DNA of 64,000 nucleotides from Petrimonas sulfuriphila. Its GTDB lineage: Bacteria > Bacteroidota > Bacteroidia > Bacteroidales > Dysgonomonadaceae. This document shows, one piece after another, positions 17,068-25,035 of this stretch. The stretch lies in NCBI RefSeq assembly GCF_051201015.1, contig NZ_JBPEHI010000003.1; one strand, given 5' to 3'. Every line of letters begins with the position of its first letter. The stretch's first letter is position 1. Made by a program: the position numbers and the translations under genes. Below the pieces are notes generated by a model. It ran no database searches, had not been told where the DNA came from, and saw only the letters and a program-made list of their open reading frames with translations.

Positions 17068-19581
17068 TTATTTCTTCGAACTTCCGTATCCTACAACAAC
17101 TATTGCGTTGCTGGGAGTTGGGCCTTTATACTCATCAACGCCATCGCCTTGCAGGCGGAAAACAAAGGAGGCTCCACTCGTAATGCTTGTCGCTGCTCCA
17201 TTAAACTTGCCGGGGATCCAGTCAGGCATTAATTCTATCACGCGTTTAACTTCTTTGTCCAGGGACGGGTCAACGGATCTATTGAATTTAACAAAAGTGA
17301 CTTTTCCCTTTGTATCGATGTTGAACACGGCATCTATAAACCCCTGGATACCGTTCTCCTGTGCAATAACGGGATACTTAATGTTATCCGATAAGAACTT
17401 CATATAAGCATTTTCTCCTCCCGGAAATTCAGGGTTTTGTACATTTTTCGATGAGGTTTGGCTTTTTTGAATGCCATCCTCCGTCTTTTTATCCAACCTG
17501 AAAACGACAGGCAGGGTAAACATTACGTTTACGGGTTGTCCGCGTTGCTTGCCCGGCTTCCACGTTGGCATCGATTCCAGTACCCGGATGGCCTCGGCAT
17601 CCAGTAACGGGTCAACCCCCCGTACGATTTGTACGCTGTCTATACTGCCATCTTTCCTCACTATGAACTTGGTGATTACACGTCCCTGAATTCCTTTTTC
17701 GTGTGCCTCTTTCGGATAACGGATGTTTTCGGTAATGAAGTTCATCATGGCTGCGTTTCCACCCGGAAATTCGGGCTGTTCTTCAACTACAACAAAAGTT
17801 GCGTCACTGCTTCCAATCTTTATTACAGGATCATTCAGTTTCCCTTGAACACCCTTAGCGGCCTCGACGGTTGGTGCTTCATCCGACAACCGGAATGTAA
17901 CAGGCAACGTATATCTTACCCTTACTTTGTTCCCACGCTGCGTTCCGGGGATCCACTCAGGCATTAAGCGAATAAGACGTATAGCTTCTTTGTCTAACGA
18001 TGGATCTACACCACGAACAACCTGGATATCGGAAAGGCTTCCGTCTTTTTCAACAATAAACTGAGTGATTACTCGTCCTTGAATTCCATTTTCTTGTGCA
18101 ATTTTTGGATATTGTAAGTTGTCAGAAATGAATTTGTTCATGGTTATATCTCCACCGGGATATTGCGGCTGGACTTCCACAACAATAAAGAGTTCGTTGC
18201 CGTTTGATTCGGCATATTCCTGTGGGGAAGGTATCGATTCTCGATGGGTTGGCCCATAGCCTACAACGACCACTTCGTCCAGGATTTTTCCTTTTTCATT
18301 GACATCTGCAGAAACCGGCGTTACAGGGCTCTGGCTCTTCCCTGCGCTGCCGCCTTGTAACCTGAAGACAATCGGCAAGGTAAACCGTACCCTGGCGGGT
18401 TTACCCTGATGTTCGCCAGATTGCCAATTAGGCATGGAGTTCAGCAACCTCACGGCTTCGGCATCCAGCGCGGCAGTTACTCCACGGATGACTTTAATAT
18501 TGGAAATACTTCCGTCCTTTTCTACCACAAAGTTGGTGATAACTCTGCCTTGTTCGTTGTTTTCCTGAGCTTTAACCGGATACTTGATGCTTTCGACAAG
18601 ATACTTCATAAATGCCTGGTTCCCTCCCGGGAATTCAGGATATTTCTCTACTTCTGTAAAGATTTCACTCTCTCTTTGGTTTTGGGCGTAAACACTGTTG
18701 CCTGCCATTAAAAGAAGCGCCAATGGCAGGGCAATCAGGTATTTTACCAGCTTTCGTGCCGGCGATTTGGTTTTGTTCATCATCGTGATACGTTGTTTTA
18801 AAAGTGATACATTAAAATTGTTTACAATCCGGGTAGCATTTTGGTGGTAGGTAAGGCGTAGAAGATAATATTGATAATCGCGGCTGTTTACTCCTTTTCG
18901 CAAAACACCGTTGTCGGCCAGATGTTCCAGGTTAATGGCTGTTTCCCTCTTCATCAGCCAGATGATGGGGTTCCACCATAAAAATACGCAAAGCAACTCC
19001 ATGAGAATAATATCAACAGAATGCCATTGGCGTGCATGCGTTTGTTCGTGCAGAAGTATCTGTTTAATTTCGGTGTCGGAATGTGAGTCGAGGTGGATGA
19101 AGATCCATCGGAAGAAAGAAAACGGTGTTATTTCATCGTATAAGTCGAATACCTCCATCCCATCAATATTCTTCCTGATGCTTTTGTGTTTTATCTGTAA
19201 AATACTGACCAGTTGCCAGGTAAAACGAGCTAAGAAGAAGACTACTCCTGCGGACAATAAGAGAAGTAAAACCTGCCACCAGTTAATGTTAATCGTGTTG
19301 ACAGGTTCCGCTGTTTGAACTTCGTCTGCCAAAACAACGGCAAAAGCAGGATCTTCCACCGTTACCTGAGTAGTGTATTTCTGTGGTTTTTCAAATGAAA
19401 TTATATTTTCCCAGGCAGATACGGTAATAAACGGGTAAACAAATGAAAACACTGTCGCTGCTAAAATAAAATAGCGCCTGAAAGCAAAAAATGTGTCTTT
19501 TTTCAAGAAAATAACATACAGCAAATAAAAAAATATCAGTGCTATGTTAACTTTAATGATGTATGCGCTAAGTGCTTCCAT
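17068..19581 (-). CDS. BlaR1-like M56 metallopeptidase fused to four TonB C-terminal domains
   Basis: 837 residues. The N-terminal 300 residues are an M56/BlaR1-type integral membrane peptidase: four membrane segments and the zinc motif HEQTH (in LLHEQTHARQWHS, about residue 180), then EHLADNGVL. A further hydrophobic segment (YLIALPLALLLMAGNSVYA, about 280) leads to four tandem TonB_C modules, each of the form PEFPGGxxAxMxFLxxNIxYP...GRVITxFxVxKDGS...LDxEAxRxxxxMPxWxPG...PVxFRL, at roughly 300-400, 455-560, 590-695 and 710-815. Between modules 1 and 2 is LDEVVVVGYG (from residue 434) and the protein ends VVVGYGSSKK; both copy the SusC TonB-box motif. It sits 12 bp after the sister gene in the BlaI operon. 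Probable roles are signal sensing and envelope energy transduction; which receptors it serves is unknown. Confidence 0.85.
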   Translation of the reverse strand: MEALSAYIIKVNIALIFFYLLYVIFLKKDTFFAFRRYFILAATVFSFVYPFITVSAWENIISFEKPQKYTTQVTVEDPAFAVVLADEVQTAEPVNTININWWQVLLLLLSAGVVFFLARFTWQLVSILQIKHKSIRKNIDGMEVFDLYDEITPFSFFRWIFIHLDSHSDTEIKQILLHEQTHARQWHSVDIILMELLCVFLWWNPIIWLMKRETAINLEHLADNGVLRKGVNSRDYQYYLLRLTYHQNATRIVNNFNVSLLKQRITMMNKTKSPARKLVKYLIALPLALLLMAGNSVYAQNQRESEIFTEVEKYPEFPGGNQAFMKYLVESIKYPVKAQENNEQGRVITNFVVEKDGSISNIKVIRGVTAALDAEAVRLLNSMPNWQSGEHQGKPARVRFTLPIVFRLQGGSAGKSQSPVTPVSADVNEKGKILDEVVVVGYGPTHRESIPSPQEYAESNGNELFIVVEVQPQYPGGDITMNKFISDNLQYPKIAQENGIQGRVITQFIVEKDGSLSDIQVVRGVDPSLDKEAIRLIRLMPEWIPGTQRGNKVRVRYTLPVTFRLSDEAPTVEAAKGVQGKLNDPVIKIGSSDATFVVVEEQPEFPGGNAAMMNFITENIRYPKEAHEKGIQGRVITKFIVRKDGSIDSVQIVRGVDPLLDAEAIRVLESMPTWKPGKQRGQPVNVMFTLPVVFRLDKKTEDGIQKSQTSSKNVQNPEFPGGENAYMKFLSDNIKYPVIAQENGIQGFIDAVFNIDTKGKVTFVKFNRSVDPSLDKEVKRVIELMPDWIPGKFNGAATSITSGASFVFRLQGDGVDEYKGPTPSNAIVVVGYGSSKK

Positions 19582-19593
19582 TTGTTCAGCCTC

Positions 19594-21288
19594 TTATTGT
19601 TGCAACCTAAAAACAACGGGTAACGTATACCTTACTCTTACTGTCTCTCCTTTTTGTATTCCCGGTTTCCAGTTGGGCATCGACTGAATAACCCTAACGG
19701 CTTCCGCGTCCAGCAAGGGATCGACACCACGAACCACTTTCACTTCGTTGAGGCTACCGTCCTTTTCCACCACAAAATTAGTAATTATACGTCCGTGTAT
19801 TCCTTTTTCCTGTGCTTCCGCCGGATACTTTATGTTGTCGCTCAGGAATTTCATCATGGCAGCGTTTCCACCGGGGAATTCAGGTTGTTTTTCTACCACA
19901 ACGAAAACGTCATTGGAACCACTTTCCTTTACAGGTGTTGGTGGCGGTGGTGGCGGCGGAGGAGGAGACTGCAAGCGGAAAACTACCGGAAGCGTGAAGC
20001 GTACCCTCACTTCTTCGCCCTTCTGCTTTCCAGGTTTCCATTTAGGCATGGTTTTTAGTACACGTAAAGCTTCCGCATCCAGTGACGGGTCAACACCACG
20101 CACTACCTGAAAATCGGACAGGCTACCGTCTTTTTCCACCACAAAATTGGTGATGACACGTCCTTGAATCCCTTTCTCCTGTGCTGTCACCGGATATTTG
20201 ATGTTATCGCTCAGGAATTTCATCATGGCAGCGTTTCCGCCGGGATAAAGCGGTTGCTCTTCCACTACTGAAAAAATCTCTTCTTGACTGTCGGTTACAG
20301 GTGGTACATAACCTTCACTAACATCTGCTTTGATATCGTTCTTACTGGAAGAGTTTTGTAATTCTTCCGTTTGATCGTTCGATTTTTCGTCGGTTTGCTT
20401 TTCTTTACTCAAACAACTGTTCAAGGTTATCAGCAGCAGAACCAGCGGAATTACAGTCAGGTACTTGGCCAGCTTCACTGCCGGCGATTGGGTTTTGTTC
20501 ATCATCGTGATACGCTGTTTTAATTGTGATACATTAAAGTGATTACTTAACGGAACGGCCGTTTCGTGATAAGTCAGTTTGAGCAGGTGGTATTGGTATT
20601 CCCTGCTGTTTACACCGTGTTGAAGCACATCGTTATCGGCCAGGTATTCGAGGTTGATGACGATTTCGCGCTTCAACAGCCAGACTGCCGGATTCCACCA
20701 GAAAAAGACGGAAAGCAACTCACCCAACAACACATCTGCCGAATGCCATTGGCGGACATGGGTGCTTTCGTGGATGAGGATCTGCTGTAGCTCTTCTTCG
20801 GAGTGTGCATCCGTATTTACGATTATCCATTTGAAAAACGAGAAGGGAGTTATTTCGTGTGAAGCGTTTAGGATTTTGTATCCCGAAATAACCTCTTCCC
20901 GGCACCGGCGCCGGATCCGGACAATGGAAACGACTTGCATGATCAACCGGAAAGCAAAAAAAAGGCTTCCTAAAAGAAGTATGCTTTGAACAATAAACCT
21001 CCATGGAACCGTAAATCCGGCAGCGTCACTTTCCAGCAGAAGAGCGGTAGGTTCACCGAGTTCAATAGTCGCTTCCACGGGTTGACGTGACTGCAAGATT
21101 GAAAATAATCCACCCAGGGAATCTACTGTAAAAAGAGGATAAAGCAACGAAAACAGAACAGCCGACAATAGGTACGACCTCCGTAGCCGGATGAACGTAT
21201 CGTGCCGAAAAACCGCAATATACAGCAGGTAAAAAAGCAGCAAAGCTCCGTTTACTTTGGCCAGGTATATGAAAAATTGCGTTTCCAT
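19594..21288 (-). CDS. BlaR1-like M56 metallopeptidase fused to two TonB C-terminal domains
   Basis: 564 residues, the sister of the following gene. It has an N-terminal four-helix membrane region, the zinc motif HESTH in LIHESTHVRQWHS (about residue 178) with EYLADNDVL, a hydrophobic segment ending in a lipobox-like LLLITLNSC (about 285-295), and two TonB_C modules (about 335-440 and 460-564). They are joined by a proline run (about nine Pro, at 19938-19965), the periplasm-spanning type of linker known from TonB. In the BlaR1/MecR1 family the metalloprotease responds to an envelope signal and removes the BlaI repressor; the next gene upstream is blaI-like, 74 bp away. The TonB fusion is a Bacteroidota form whose signal I cannot name. 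Confidence 0.87.
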   Translation of the reverse strand: METQFFIYLAKVNGALLLFYLLYIAVFRHDTFIRLRRSYLLSAVLFSLLYPLFTVDSLGGLFSILQSRQPVEATIELGEPTALLLESDAAGFTVPWRFIVQSILLLGSLFFAFRLIMQVVSIVRIRRRCREEVISGYKILNASHEITPFSFFKWIIVNTDAHSEEELQQILIHESTHVRQWHSADVLLGELLSVFFWWNPAVWLLKREIVINLEYLADNDVLQHGVNSREYQYHLLKLTYHETAVPLSNHFNVSQLKQRITMMNKTQSPAVKLAKYLTVIPLVLLLITLNSCLSKEKQTDEKSNDQTEELQNSSSKNDIKADVSEGYVPPVTDSQEEIFSVVEEQPLYPGGNAAMMKFLSDNIKYPVTAQEKGIQGRVITNFVVEKDGSLSDFQVVRGVDPSLDAEALRVLKTMPKWKPGKQKGEEVRVRFTLPVVFRLQSPPPPPPPPPTPVKESGSNDVFVVVEKQPEFPGGNAAMMKFLSDNIKYPAEAQEKGIHGRIITNFVVEKDGSLNEVKVVRGVDPLLDAEAVRVIQSMPNWKPGIQKGETVRVRYTLPVVFRLQQ

Positions 21289-21362
21289 TTTGCGTTTGAT
21301 TTCAGACTTCAGAGCACAGACACGAGACGGTTAGGAGCGAAGCGGTCTGTTATCTGATGAAG

Positions 21363-21725
21363 CTATTTCTGTTTTTTCTCAATCAGACGAATAATTTCTT
21401 CCAGTTCCTCGGACGAAATTTTCTGCTCCTTGGCAAAGAACGACACCAGTTCTTTATACGAATTATCGAAATAGCTTTTCACTACTCCCGACAGAAAATG
21501 TCTTTTGTACGTCGCTTCCGAGATCCTTGGGGTGAAAACTTTCATGTTGCCGGAACGTGATTTATTGAGATAACCCTTGTTCTCAAGGTTGTTGAATACT
21601 GAAGCCACGGTGGTGTAGGGTAATTTAGGCTCCTCGAGCCTGTCGTGGACATCTTTTATGGCACATTCGCCAATTTGCCACACGTGGAGCATAATGTTTT
21701 CTTCCTGAGGTGTTAATCTTTCCAT
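21363..21725 (-). CDS. BlaI/MecI/CopY-family transcriptional repressor
   Basis: 120 residues from the ATG at 21725 (MERLTPQEENIMLHVW). An upstream in-frame start at 21788 would put the promoter element inside the gene, so the shorter form is preferred. The winged helix is typical: LTPQEENIMLHVWQIGECAIKDVHDRL, then the recognition part LPYTTVASVFNNLENKGYL and the wing with FTPRISEATYKR, followed by a C-terminal dimerisation helix rich in Glu and Lys. Repressors of this family are inactivated through M56 (BlaR1) proteins. The two M56 genes follow directly, and an inverted repeat overlaps the gene's own -7 box, indicating autoregulation (inference). Confidence 0.92.
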   Translation of the reverse strand: MERLTPQEENIMLHVWQIGECAIKDVHDRLEEPKLPYTTVASVFNNLENKGYLNKSRSGNMKVFTPRISEATYKRHFLSGVVKSYFDNSYKELVSFFAKEQKISSEELEEIIRLIEKKQK

Positions 21726-21749
21726 ATCTTTTTCAATTGATAAATTTAC

Positions 21750-21777
21750 TACGATACAAAAGTACGAATATATCGTA
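21750..21777 (-). promoter_or_regulatory. Probable BlaI operator overlapping the blaI promoter
   Basis: TACGATA (21750-21756) and TATCGTA (21771-21777) are exact inverted repeats separated by 14 bp. Between them, at 21757-21764 on the minus strand, lies TACTTTTG, a TAnnTTTG -7 box, 32 bp before the blaI ATG. A dimeric repressor bound here would cover the promoter. Binding by this BlaI protein is inferred. Confidence 0.6.
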
Positions 21778-21810
21778 AATAAAGACAACTTTTTGAATTA
21801 TTTATGGTTA

Positions 21811-21850
21811 AAAAAATAAAAATCCCGATAAAAATTCGTTATCGGGATAT
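21811..21850 (-). terminator. Intrinsic terminator of serC-serA
   Basis: ATCCCGATAA (21822-21831) and TTATCGGGAT (21839-21848) form a perfect 10-bp stem with a 7-nt loop. On the minus strand it is followed by a T-rich run (TTTTTATTTTTTTAACC, 21805-21821). It lies 11 bp past the serA stop and also separates serA from the divergent side of blaI. Confidence 0.88.
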
Positions 21851-21859
21851 AGGTTGCTT

Positions 21860-22792
21860 TTATTTTATCGGATTTACCCTGAACGTTTCATCTCCATCGG
21901 CAAAGAATTTTACGATTTGTTCTGCTGCGGCAAGCCCTGCGTTTACGTTGGCTTCACTGGTTTGTGCCCCGCATTTTTTGGCAGATGCCAGGTAGCGGTT
22001 ACCAAACTTTCGCGCCATTTTATCGTGATTCACCGGTTTAATATCGGTAGCGTATTTGAACCCCGGCCGTTCTTCCATGATACGTAACATGTCGGCTTCG
22101 TTTACCACCTCTTTGCGTGCAGTATTGATCACGATGCCTTTTTGCGGTAACTTGCTCAATAAATCGTAATCAATACTACCCCTGGTTTGGTCGTTTGCCG
22201 GCATGTGGAGCGATATGATTTCACTTTTCTCATACAACTCACCGGGCGATTGCACAGCGGTTACGTTGAATGCTTTTCCCTTTTCAGGATTGAGGGCCAG
22301 CGAAGGGGAGTAGGCCAACACTTCCATTCCGAAGCCGTTGGCGATCTTTGCGACCTGTTTTCCAATGTATCCGAAAGCGTGAAGACCCAGTCTTTTCCCT
22401 TTGAGTTCCGAACCGGTAGATCCGTCAAAACTGCAACGGGCAAGATAGAGAAGCATACCGAAAACCAGTTCGGCTACAGCATTGGAGTTTTGCCCGGGTG
22501 TATTCATCACGCAAATATTGTTGGCGGTGGCTGCATGAAGATCAACGTTGTCGTATCCGGCTCCGGCGCGGACGACAATTTTCAGGTTTCCGGCCGCATC
22601 CAGTACTTCTTTATCGACAACGTCACTGCGGACAATCATCGCATCTGCGGTTGATACAGCATGTAGAAGTTCGTTTTTGTCCGTGTATTTCTCCAGCAAA
22701 ACAGTTTCATGGCCTGCATTTTCAATAATTTCCCTGATTTGTTTAACTGCAGCTGGCGCAAAGGGTTTTTCGGTTGCAATTAAAAATTTCAT
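21860..22792 (-). CDS. serA: D-3-phosphoglycerate dehydrogenase
   Basis: 310 residues, the short form without a C-terminal ACT regulatory domain. First step of serine synthesis: 3-phosphoglycerate to 3-phosphohydroxypyruvate with NAD+. Visible are the substrate-binding VVRAGAGYDNVDL (about 75-87), MNTPGQNSNAVAELVFG, the Rossmann stretch LGLHAFGYIGKQVAKIA (about 135-150), and the active-site Arg in VINTARKEVVNE. The usual catalytic His region (HxG..T.EA) instead reads SAKKCGAQTSEAN, with Lys in place of His; my recollection is that this is shared by Bacteroidota and Entamoeba-type enzymes. It follows serC across 119 bp that contains a perfect inverted repeat. Confidence 0.93.
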   Translation of the reverse strand: MKFLIATEKPFAPAAVKQIREIIENAGHETVLLEKYTDKNELLHAVSTADAMIVRSDVVDKEVLDAAGNLKIVVRAGAGYDNVDLHAATANNICVMNTPGQNSNAVAELVFGMLLYLARCSFDGSTGSELKGKRLGLHAFGYIGKQVAKIANGFGMEVLAYSPSLALNPEKGKAFNVTAVQSPGELYEKSEIISLHMPANDQTRGSIDYDLLSKLPQKGIVINTARKEVVNEADMLRIMEERPGFKYATDIKPVNHDKMARKFGNRYLASAKKCGAQTSEANVNAGLAAAEQIVKFFADGDETFRVNPIK

Positions 22793-22848
22793 AATAGTTG
22801 TGGTTTAATAAGTCTGTGATTAAATTAAAAAACGCGGGGATAGGTTTC

Positions 22849-22886
22849 AACGTACCGGATAAAAGGTTTTGATTATCCGGTACGTT
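22849..22886. repeat. Perfect 14-bp inverted repeat between serC and serA
   Basis: AACGTACCGGATAA (22849-22862) and TTATCCGGTACGTT (22873-22886) pair exactly, with a 10-nt loop. On the serCA transcript no U-tract follows directly; a T6 run occurs about 12 nt later (22826-22833). It could be a partial terminator, an mRNA-processing stem or an operator. Confidence 0.7.
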
Positions 22887-22911
22887 AATTGTGTGGCTTT
22901 ACAAGAAACAA

Positions 22912-23979
22912 CTAATGGTTCCTTTCGAATTCTTTCATGCAGTCAACCAGGGCTTGTACGCCTGATTTTGGCATTGCGTTGTAGATTGACGCGCGGAACC
23001 CTCCGATTGAGCGGTGTCCCTTGATGCCCGACATTCCTCTTTCAGTAGCAAATTTCTGGAACTCGGGTTCAAGTTCTTTGTATTCGTCTTTCATCACGAA
23101 GCATACGTTCATGATGGAGCGGTCTTCTTCTTTTGCCGTTCCAGTAAATATTTTACTGCTGTCGATGGCATCGTACAGCAGGGCTGCTTTTTCGAGATTG
23201 ATCTTTTCCATTGCTGCCAGACCTCCCAGGCCTTTCAGCCAACGAAGAGTTTCCATCGCTGAATAAATAGGCAATACGGGAGGCGTATTGAACATGGAGC
23301 CTTCTTTGATGTGTGTGCGATAGTCCAGCATGGTCGGAATCGGACGGGTGACTTTTCCCAAGAGTTCTTCCTTTACAATAACAAAGGTGACACCAGCCGG
23401 TGCCAGGTTCTTTTGTGCTCCGCCGTAAATTAAACCGTACTTGGATACATCGAGCGGACGGGAGAAAATATCGGAAGACATATCGGCAATCAGGGGTACC
23501 GGGCTGTCAATATCTTTCCGGATCTCGGTTCCGTAGATGGTGTTATTGGTGGTAATGTGAAAATAATCAGCATCCGCAGGAACAGTATAATCTTTTGGAA
23601 TATAGTTGAAAAGCGCTTCCTTGGAAGAAGCAACCTCTACTATCTCCCCAAACAGTTTAGCCTCCTTAAGTGCTTTGCTGGCCCATGTTCCTGTATTCAG
23701 GTAGGCTGCCTTTTTCTCCAACAGGTTATAGGGAACCATACAGAACTGCATGCTTGCACCTCCACCGAGGAACAGTACTGAGTATCCTTCGGGAATGTCT
23801 AACAGTTCCTTAAAAAGAGCCACAGCCTCGTCAATAACTGCCTGAAAATCTTTGGACCGGTGACTGATTTCAAGAATGGACAGGCCGATTCCATTGAAAT
23901 TTTTCACAGCTTCTGCCGTGTTCTCAATTGTCGACTGCGGTAAAATAGATGGACCGGCGCTAAAATTATAAATTTTCAT
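22912..23979 (-). CDS. serC: Phosphoserine aminotransferase
   Basis: 355 residues, a class V aminotransferase that uses PLP to convert 3-phosphohydroxypyruvate and glutamate to phosphoserine. Typical SerC segments are MKIYNFSAGPSILPQ at the start, ISHRSKDFQAVIDEA, LFLGGGASMQFCMVPYNLL, MSSDIFSRPLDVSKYGLIY followed by GGAQKNLAPAGVT, which holds the PLP lysine (about residue 194), and GHRSIGGFRASIYNAMP near the C-terminus. It is the first gene of a serC-serA unit, with a TAnnTTTG promoter about 65 bp upstream. Length and motifs are normal. Confidence 0.95.
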   Translation of the reverse strand: MKIYNFSAGPSILPQSTIENTAEAVKNFNGIGLSILEISHRSKDFQAVIDEAVALFKELLDIPEGYSVLFLGGGASMQFCMVPYNLLEKKAAYLNTGTWASKALKEAKLFGEIVEVASSKEALFNYIPKDYTVPADADYFHITTNNTIYGTEIRKDIDSPVPLIADMSSDIFSRPLDVSKYGLIYGGAQKNLAPAGVTFVIVKEELLGKVTRPIPTMLDYRTHIKEGSMFNTPPVLPIYSAMETLRWLKGLGGLAAMEKINLEKAALLYDAIDSSKIFTGTAKEEDRSIMNVCFVMKDEYKELEPEFQKFATERGMSGIKGHRSIGGFRASIYNAMPKSGVQALVDCMKEFERNH

Positions 23980-24044
23980 AAAAAATAATTTTTAATGTTT
24001 TGTATTTAAAGGTTATGTGGTTTAAGTTTCAATCAAATTCAGAA

Positions 24045-24074
24045 CAAAGATAGAAGTTTATTTGTAAGTTTCAA
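24045..24074 (-). promoter_or_regulatory. Predicted serC promoter
   Basis: On the minus strand TATCTTTG (24045-24052) matches TAnnTTTG, and a TTG (24072-24074) lies 19 bp further upstream. The serC ATG is at 23979. Confidence 0.55.
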
Positions 24075-24075
24075 T

Positions 24076-24374
24076 GCGAAAAGCTGAAAATAATTTCACT
24101 TGCCGGAGAACCCTGATAGTTCGCTGAAGACAAACTATTTGTAACACCTTGGCTCTTTTATTTTCAATCCTGCTCTCGATTAACGAAATAGTTCGATTTC
24201 ATCAGACTATTTGAGTCGCCTTCGCTCCTCGATTTTCAATTCTGCGCTCGGCAAATCAAATAAATTTGCTCTGCACTCGCTTAACAAAAATGTTCATATT
24301 CATTAGGCATTTTCTCGCAGTGGCAAAGCCAAAACAAGTTTGGCTTTGCTCATTCAGCTTAACGAAAATGTTCG
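24076..24374. repeat. Gene-free stretch built of degenerate repeats upstream of recR
   Basis: The 429-bp gap 23980-24408 holds no plausible gene. Besides the serC promoter it contains related units. ATTTTCAATCCTGCTCTCG (24160-24178) recurs as ATTTTCAATTCTGCGCTCG (24232-24250). A CTTAACRAAAATGTTCRTAT unit occurs at 24280-24299 and 24358-24377, with a weaker copy ATTAACGAAATAGTTCGAT at 24179-24197. A perfect hairpin, GCAAAGCCAAA/TTTGGCTTTGC, lies at 24323-24333 and 24339-24349. The last unit runs into the recR -7 box. This looks like decayed copies of a promoter-associated intergenic repeat; family unknown. Confidence 0.6.
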
Positions 24375-24382
24375 TATATTTG
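24375..24382 (+). promoter_or_regulatory. Predicted -7 element of the recR operon
   Basis: TATATTTG fits TAnnTTTG, 27 bp before the recR ATG at 24409. It is fused to the last copy of the upstream intergenic repeat. Confidence 0.5.
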
Positions 24383-24408
24383 TGGTTTGAATTAGCTTAT
24401 TAAAATTA

Positions 24409-25035
24409 ATGAACTCGCAATATCCTTCAGCTTTACTAGAAAATGCAGTCAACGAATTTGCAAAATTGCCCGGTATCGGCAGAAAGACAGCACTAAGGCT
24501 TGTTTTACATTTGCTAAGGCAAGAAGATTCACAGGTTGAGGAATTTGCGCAAGCCCTGGTTACATTAAAACAGGACGTAAAGTACTGCCGCAACTGTCAC
24601 AATATTTCCGACAGTGAAGTCTGTGGCATCTGCTCCGACAAATCGAGAGATGCTTCAACCCTTTGTGTCGTAGAGAATATTCGCGAGGTGATGGCCATTG
24701 AGAATACTACTCAGTTCAAAGGGTTGTATCACGTGTTGGGAGGAATTATTTCGCCCATCGATGGAATAGGCCCGTCTGACCTGCAAATTACCGGGTTGGA
24801 AGAACGTGTTAAACAGGGCGGTGTGAAAGAGGTGATTTTAGCCCTGAGTGCGACCATGGAGGGAGACACGACCAACTTTTATATTTTCCGGAAGCTACAC
24901 CCTTACGATGTGAAAGTGAGCATTATTGCGCGAGGTGTAGCGGTCGGTGATGAGATTGAGTATGCCGATGAGATAACGTTGGGCAGGTCTATTTTAAACA
25001 GGACACCATTTGACGAATCGTATAAATTAAAATGA
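24409..25035 (+). CDS. recR: Recombination mediator RecR
   Basis: 208 residues, of normal length. RecR works with RecO (and RecF) to load RecA on gaps covered by SSB. The helix-hairpin-helix (FAKLPGIGRKTALRLVLHLL, about 15-35), a four-cysteine zinc finger (CRNCHNISDSEVCGIC, about 59-74) and a Toprim domain (LCVVENIREVMAIENT onward, ending near GVAVGDEIEYADEITL) are all present. It heads a tightly packed operon: the stop overlaps the next start (ATGA). Confidence 0.96.
   Translation: MNSQYPSALLENAVNEFAKLPGIGRKTALRLVLHLLRQEDSQVEEFAQALVTLKQDVKYCRNCHNISDSEVCGICSDKSRDASTLCVVENIREVMAIENTTQFKGLYHVLGGIISPIDGIGPSDLQITGLEERVKQGGVKEVILALSATMEGDTTNFYIFRKLHPYDVKVSIIARGVAVGDEIEYADEITLGRSILNRTPFDESYKLK

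Noticed and set aside
17068..20280. Regular repeats in the M56-TonB genes as a CRISPR or satellite array
   Set aside because: Units are about 300 bp, in frame, and encode TonB_C domains; there are no short repeats with unique spacers.
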